Assembly: GCA_029339505.1 (NCBI GenBank)
Contig: JAQISU010000189.1
Span: forward strand, 2,205,001 to 2,269,000
DNA from: Unio delphinus
Lineage: Eukaryota > Mollusca > Bivalvia > Unionida > Unionidae
Direction: 5' to 3'
DNA: 64,000 nucleotides
Both the position numbers and the translations under genes were made by a program. The notes under the pieces are model-generated. The model was not told the origin of the DNA. It worked only from the letters and a program-made list of their open reading frames with translations, and searched no databases. Shown piece by piece: positions 58,599 through 64,000 of this stretch. The stretch's first letter is position 1; each line of letters starts with the position of its first letter.

Positions 58599-60719
58599 TC
58601 AGTTGTGTGCTGCTCTGGCAATATGAAGAAAAAAATCAACTTTGTCCTTACAGGGAGTTCCACACATGTTGCACTTGTATGGGTCCTTGTAACCATGGTA
58701 ACCCATATGCATAGTATACATAATGCAGTCTTTGAATGCCATCTGGCAGTGAATACATTCATAGCTTCCATTGTTGGTGGGAATACTGGCAGTGCGTTCT
58801 GACAGATGTTTAGAATAACTGAGGTAGGCTTGGTCCCCTGGTGAATGCCCATTTCCTTTCTTGCCAAGCTCTTTTGTGGCGCTGTACCCATTTAGCCCAG
58901 AAGAACTTGTTGCTGCATTAAAGGGATTATTCAGAATTCTCCATGCAATTTCATTTCCTCTTTGTATTGCTGGATGAATGGGCTTTCTTCGGTTGTGATA
59001 TGGCAAGTCACTGGCATCAGTCCGACCATCCTGAATTGCATCATCTGGCCGAGGTTCCAAAAGAATATTTTGCTCTTCAGGATATTTATCTCCAGCTGAT
59101 GGACTACTTTTATCATCTCGACGATGGCTCTCACTGTTCAGGATTTTCAAGTCTGAATGGATTTTCTCACACTCGATATTTATGTTTTTATCTTCTTTTC
59201 CAACATCAGAACGATCCCCTTCTGAGCTGCCGCTAACATGATCATTTTCAGTGTCCATTCCTTCTTCATCTGTGTGAGGCTTTCCACAGACAAAGTCTTC
59301 TTCATTCTCATGATTAATCTCTTTTTTGCTTTCCTCTGGAAAATGTTCATACTCCATGCCTGATTCTTCCTCATCGCTGCATGGGAGGGAGTTGTTTTGC
59401 TTCTCCTGTAGCTTGAGACAGAGTGTGTCCAATTTGTATGCTTTTCCTTTCCTGGATCTCTTCCTTGGACTTGGAGACACTTGCTCAAAAGAATGCAGTG
59501 AATTTTCTCCATTTGAGGAGAGCTCAGCATCATCCTGATTCTCCTGTAATGGCATGAACTTATGTAAACCAATAGGTGGGGATGTGGACTTTGGCTTTGT
59601 CAAATCCAGAGGTGTCTCTTTCTGCACGCTGCCAGTCTTTGTTGCTGGTCCAGACCCAAATTTGAGAGTCATCTGTTTCAAAATATCTATTTCATCTCCC
59701 TTTCTCGGAGAAAGATTGCCATTCTTAGGTGGCTTTGCATGGCTGAGAGCTTTCTCTTGGATAGAATCTGGCCAGGATTGAGGACTGCTCTTGGTCCTCT
59801 CATCTTCAACTTCAGTCTTCACTTGCGGAGGAGCAATGAAAGGTTCATCCTTGATGCCTTGTGAATTCTTCAAGGACTTTGATGGTGTCTTCATGACCTG
59901 ATGCTGGGGATCATAGAATCTCTTGCGGTTCTCTTCCAAAAGAGCCTCAGAGGAGATGCCAAATATTGTAAAAAGATCCTGGTTCTCTGCTGCATGGACC
60001 TTCATAACATGGCTGGTCAAGACCTCTCTACTATTGCCTACAAAACTACAAAAATTGCACTTGAATGGAATGGATAAACTGCCTTCAGTTTCTAAACTGT
60101 TGCTTCTCATCATGGATAAATGGCCTCCTGAAGTTGCAAACACAGGATTCATGCCTAATGGACCAAGAGAAGGTGAGCTTGCACTAGGAAGGCCATTTGG
60201 CATTTGGTTCAGAAGTGACCAGTAAGGTGACATCATACCTGGAACCATTCCTTGAACAGGTGATGGTGGCAGGGACAGGAAGTGTCCAGTTAAGGAATCC
60301 ATTTTGTCCTTTCGAGGACCCCTTGGTCCCCTTGGTGGACCTCTTTTAGACAAAAGTGAAAGACCCGCTGCCGCTGCATCAATTCCCTGGGGTAGGCTTC
60401 CATCAGCATTGAGCACAGTAGCAGGTTTATGATTGTACTTGCGCAAATGAAGCTTGAGACTATGGCAATACTTTGTGGCATAGGTACAGTCAGCACACCG
60501 ATATTGGTACACATTAGTATGGGACTTCATGTGACTGTTGAGCATGGACTTGTTGACACAGGCGTAGTTGCATTTCGGGCATCGGAAAGGTTTGGAGCCA
60601 AAGTGATTTCTCAAGTGATATTCAAGGTGATGCTTGTACTCCGTCACAAAGGGACATTTAGGGCACTGGAGGACCTTGTCTTCCTTGATGTGGGACCTTG
60701 AGTGAGACCAAAAGTCCAC
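58599..60719 (-). CDS. hb: Hunchback zinc-finger transcription factor, 3' coding exon
   Basis: 706 codons of open frame to a TGA stop, entered at a splice acceptor (gene strand ttattgtag|gtggac), so the first codon is an ordinary Val, not a start. Residues 1-10 (DFWSHSRSH) are the second half of a C2H2 finger whose cysteines are in an upstream exon outside the window. Then come fingers C19-C22-H35-H39, C47-C50-H63-H67 and C75-C78-H91-H97, with Hunchback signatures such as [19 protein letters not shown] and [20 protein letters not shown]; a basic [12 protein letters not shown] stretch at 126-137; a lone finger C221-C224-H237-H242; a PLDLT motif (CtBP type) near 370; a basic [15 protein letters not shown] block near 418-432; an acidic region; and a C-terminal pair C655-C658-H671-H675 and C683-C686-H699-H705, like the Ikaros/Hunchback dimerisation fingers. 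Nuclear DNA-binding regulator, usually a repressor, of embryonic and neural patterning. Confidence 0.97.
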   Translation of the reverse strand: MDFWSHSRSHIKEDKVLQCPKCPFVTEYKHHLEYHLRNHFGSKPFRCPKCNYACVNKSMLNSHMKSHTNVYQYRCADCTYATKYCHSLKLHLRKYNHKPATVLNADGSLPQGIDAAAAGLSLLSKRGPPRGPRGPRKDKMDSLTGHFLSLPPSPVQGMVPGMMSPYWSLLNQMPNGLPSASSPSLGPLGMNPVFATSGGHLSMMRSNSLETEGSLSIPFKCNFCSFVGNSREVLTSHVMKVHAAENQDLFTIFGISSEALLEENRKRFYDPQHQVMKTPSKSLKNSQGIKDEPFIAPPQVKTEVEDERTKSSPQSWPDSIQEKALSHAKPPKNGNLSPRKGDEIDILKQMTLKFGSGPATKTGSVQKETPLDLTKPKSTSPPIGLHKFMPLQENQDDAELSSNGENSLHSFEQVSPSPRKRSRKGKAYKLDTLCLKLQEKQNNSLPCSDEEESGMEYEHFPEESKKEINHENEEDFVCGKPHTDEEGMDTENDHVSGSSEGDRSDVGKEDKNINIECEKIHSDLKILNSESHRRDDKSSPSAGDKYPEEQNILLEPRPDDAIQDGRTDASDLPYHNRRKPIHPAIQRGNEIAWRILNNPFNAATSSSGLNGYSATKELGKKGNGHSPGDQAYLSYSKHLSERTASIPTNNGSYECIHCQMAFKDCIMYTMHMGYHGYKDPYKCNMCGTPCKDKVDFFLHIARAAHN

Positions 60720-62681
60720 CTACAATAAAGAATTATATTGTATGTAAATTTCATCTACTGATTCCCCTTACTACCCATTTCATATATAAATAAGTACTGT
60801 AGTCCAAATTTAACCTACTGAAACATGTCAGCCAGGAAAGCAGCAGTCAATTCTTTTTCTTTTTCAAATAAAATATGAGTCTTCTAAATTTATTTAAAAC
60901 AATCCAGATTTTATTTTGTATCTTTATCACGTGAGGAGTTTTACAAATATTATTCATACCTTTGGGCAGGATTCAAAGTGAGAGACCGACACTTTGGGAA
61001 GAAGGGAATGGAGGATTAATGAGTAAAGAATATTAAGAAGGAATGCAATATACCTGGCTATGTATATATATATATATATCATTTTGTTTAAAATTGCAAA
61101 AGTAATTAGATCTCTTTTCACAATGTAAATAATGTTTATGAAAACTCTTTTGCTATCGACTACAGTAACAATTTTAACACTGCATCTAGTACCCAAGTTA
61201 ACATAGCAATGTCTCAGAAATTGAAGGTGTTTTATAAATGGCTCAATTCGACAAAATGTACACATTATAAAAATGCACAAGTATGAATCATCACTGTGGA
61301 AAATAAATTATGGGATATTTTTATCGCCCTGCATTTTGTCTCTACATAGTTTTCGAAGAATCATACAAGATATAAATAAGAAAACAAAATTTATCCTTTC
61401 ATCTAAGTTTCACATTAAAATTCAATTGCATGTTTATTCAATGAAATTTTCTCTGTATTGATGTAATGTTTTAACAATGCAAACACATTATTACATGTAT
61501 TGCAATTTGGTATTAAAGTTTTCAAAAGAAAACACTGATTTCTTTTACTGAGGTCATGAATGACTAAAATGTAATTAGTTTATCAAATCTACCAACAATT
61601 TTTGGTTAGGATAGGCATTTAAAAAAATATAATTAATACCCTCTCACATTAAATGTTATGATTTAGCAATAATGTGCATGTATCTTTTCACATTTAAGTA
61701 TTAACAATTAAGTATTAATTAATTAATTAATTAAGTAGAGTGGATTAAAACATTTTTTTAACGCTTAACTTATGTTTTTTTTGGGATATCTCCATTTTTT
61801 TCCCCATTTGTATACTGAAGTAAATACTTAGAATGACCAAGAGAACAAAACCTTGACAAAATAAATGCATCAAGTACTTTGCTACACATGTACTCTTTCT
61901 ATGAAAAAAGTCAGATTCTACATTTTTTTCCCATTATGTAGACCCTCCAGCTAAGTGTATCAGGACATTCCAATGTTTCTGATAAATGTAAAACATTTTA
62001 TCAGCACACACATGCGCTTTTTTGTACAATAAACAGGAAAGAATTTTTCCGTTGTACGTCATTTTCTTAAGAGAAACTTCCTCATGATCTTAAACATTAG
62101 TAAGGTCTCATTCCCCTTTACTTTTTGAAATCACTTGTAAAAGTGTGTTGAATAGCTATAATTGTTATAAATGTTTCCTTTAGTTCTTAAAATAGTTCAA
62201 ATATTCAACAATATTTTCTGGTACTTCTTAAATTGGTGAAAGTAGATATGTATATATATTAATATTCATCCATAAGTGGCTGTTAATTTGCCCAAAATTC
62301 TTCAAAATGGTTTCTTAGAATATGAGCAGCAATAAGATTTTTAATTAATTAGTTAAAACATTCATACTGGCTTTAAATCAACTAATAGTAATATACTGTA
62401 CTAGAGAAACCCCATGCTGTTGCCATGCTAATCATCAAAATAACAGAACAATTGAAGGGACATAACTCTTGTAGTCTTAAACATCCATGCACTATCTGGG
62501 AAAACTTGTAAAGGACTTTTTCACATAGCTAAATCCAAACAGACTTGCACTGCAATGCTTAAGTTACTGAGGGTTAGGAGCTATGGGTAGGGGAGGGGAT
62601 AATGACATGAAGGAGTACCAAAGCTAGATGACTTTCACATTTTCAGTTAGAATTCTAGTTTAGTTTAACCATTTCAGTTGA

Positions 62682-62718
<37 letters not shown>

Positions 62719-63045
62719 GTAATAAGAATTTAGCTGATGAGAAACACACTAAAAAATCTGGATAATCTAAAGGGAATTGTTTACAGTGAAAATTAACTGA
62801 ATAATTTTGTTTATTTTATTTTCCAATCACCATGATATACTTAATTCCTGTCTACAAAGTATTTGAAATAAACAAAATAACTAAATTTCAATCCCCTTCA
62901 AAACATCAATTGTAGAGACTGATTTTCTCCTTTGAAATCCAAATATAATACAAATATGATAGAAGACTTGAGCTTTTCTACCCAGAAAATATGTGCTGGA
63001 CCTTTATAAGTCAGCAGCTCAAACTTCATTATGACCTATATCTAT
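60720..63045 (-). other. hb: hunchback upstream intron (partial)
   Basis: Begins, on the gene strand, at the acceptor tttattgtag. No minus-strand exon with the missing finger cysteines could be found up to 64000, so the intron is at least 3.28 kb. It holds (TA)n tracts (61061-61078, 62685-62715) and otherwise AT-rich sequence; open frames at 60954-61280 (-) and 61273-61461 (+) have no domains. Confidence 0.7.
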
Positions 63046-63675
63046 ATATGTCTACAGCTCTTGCCTTTACCAATCATATATGTCTACAGCTCTTGCCTTT
63101 ACCAATCATATATGTCTACAGCTCTCGCCTTTACCAATCATATATGTCTACAGCTCTTGCCTTTACCAATCATATATGTCTACAGCTCTTGCCTTTACCA
63201 ATCATATGTCTACAGCTCTCGCCTTTACCAATCATATATGTCTACAGCTCTTGCCTTTACCAATCATATGTCTACAGCTCTTGCCTTTACCAATCATATA
63301 TGTCTACAGCTCTTGCCTTTACCAATCATATATGTCTACAGCTCTCGCCTTTACCAATCATATATGTCTACAGCTCTCGCCTTTACCAATCATATATGTC
63401 TACAGCTCTCGCCTTTACCAATCATATATGTCTACAGCTCTTGCCTTTACCAATCATATGTCTACAGCTCTTGCCTTTACCAATCATATATGTCTACAGC
63501 TCTCGCCTTTACCAATCATATATGTCTACAGCTCTTGCCTTTACCAATCATATATGTCTACAGCTCTCGCCTTTACCAATCATATATGTCTACAGCTCTC
63601 GCCTTTACCAATCATATATGTCTACAGCTCTTGCCTTTACCAATCATATATGTCTACAGCTCTCGCCTTTACCAA
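63046..63675. repeat. 32/30-bp minisatellite joined to a SINE
   Basis: About 20 units tatatgtctacagctcttgc plus ctttaccaatca (32 bp; some 30 bp with tat for tatat; gctctc/gctctt variants). The unit is stop-free in all three forward frames and its length is not a multiple of three, so three overlapping long open frames arise (62991-63710, 63031-63744, 63080-63700), none of them a gene. The last unit runs without a break into SINE-A sequence at caatcactgctatctc. Confidence 0.95.
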
Positions 63676-63838
63676 TCACTGCTATCTCGCATCTGTCTGA
63701 GTGGGTTTGAATCTCTGGCTCAGCAGATATGGGTAAACGAGTAAGCTTGCCAGTAGTTTCAGTTGGGTCATTGGTTCTTACTTGGGGTTTTCTGGTAAAT
63801 TCTCCAGCAAAAATCCCCTTGCCTGACCCTTATAAGAA
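63666..63838 (+). mobile_element. SINE-A copy, head replaced by the minisatellite
   Basis: From atcactgctatctcgcatct (compare gatcactgccatctcacct in the copy at 31240) through agtgggtttgaatct (B box), gcttgccagtagttt and ggttcttacttggggttttc to a poly(A)-rich tail. The expected A-box segment lies within the repeat array to its left. Confidence 0.85.
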
Positions 63839-64000
63839 AGAAGGAAAAAAAAAAAGCAAAATTTTGAAATAACTATTTAAACTTTATATAAATGATAAAG
63901 AATTCCTCAAACTTTCACTCTACTGGATGAAAAGAATTTCCAGAACTACACACACAAGAAGTACATTTCTTCTATCCTTTTATTCATTTTAGTTACCGTC
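63839..64000. other. window end, nothing recognised
   Basis: AT-rich sequence after the SINE tail, still in the presumed hunchback intron. Confidence 0.4.

Noticed and set aside
58589..60701. Other open frames on both strands inside the hunchback exon
   Set aside because: Shadows of the 706-codon zinc-finger frame, which has conserved domains throughout.
62991..63744. Three overlapping open frames of more than 200 codons in the three forward frames
   Set aside because: The 32-bp unit lacks stops in every frame, so all frames stay open; no start context, no domain, and the array merges with a SINE.

Overview
The window reads as AT-rich nuclear DNA from an invertebrate animal, most likely a lophotrochozoan and probably a bivalve-like mollusc. 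The grounds are a Hunchback-family zinc-finger gene with a lophotrochozoan-looking layout, a spliced IQCC gene, GT-AG introns, tRNA-headed SINEs, non-LTR retrotransposon remnants, 8-bp-TSD hAT-like elements and a very high load of minisatellites and satellites. The species cannot be named from the sequence alone. Two protein-coding genes can be supported, and both lack their 5' exon(s) here. || Layout. 0-25 kb has no supportable gene. It holds tandem arrays (1-123, 3.7-6.8 kb, 10.6-11.1 kb, 11.4 kb), a fold-back element built round a 25-bp minisatellite (612-1004), SINE and LINE fragments, two hAT-like elements with intact 8-bp target duplications (14671-16107 and 17010-17488), a near-identical 127-bp inverted repeat pair (19916-21104) and a decayed LINE (21.6-23.4 kb). 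25.7-30.1 kb is the IQCC gene on the + strand: three exons, the stop codon and a 3' UTR with poly(A) signals. Each visible intron carries its own minisatellite. 30-42 kb is a nest of transposable elements: two oppositely oriented LINE copies tail to tail, one of them split by a SINE with a 13-bp target duplication, plus other SINEs, a fold-back repeat and degenerate arrays. 42.6-48 kb is dominated by one large tandem array of 65-, 70- and 92-bp related units with higher-order structure. 48-58 kb is non-coding, with fold-back repeats, a SINE with a 12-bp duplication and 63-bp and 37-bp arrays. 58.3-60.7 kb is the large 3' coding exon and 3' UTR of hunchback on the - strand. 60.7-64 kb is its upstream intron, ending in a 32-bp minisatellite fused to a SINE. 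|| The two genes have no evident functional link. They lie about 28.9 kb apart and converge (IQCC +, hunchback -), separated by repeats. No previously undescribed molecular system is evident. The most interesting signals concern repeat birth and placement: a minisatellite apparently amplified from a SINE tRNA-like head, an array ending exactly at a splice acceptor, a satellite made of near-consensus 5' splice-site strings, and a Pumilio-type motif in the hunchback 3' UTR.
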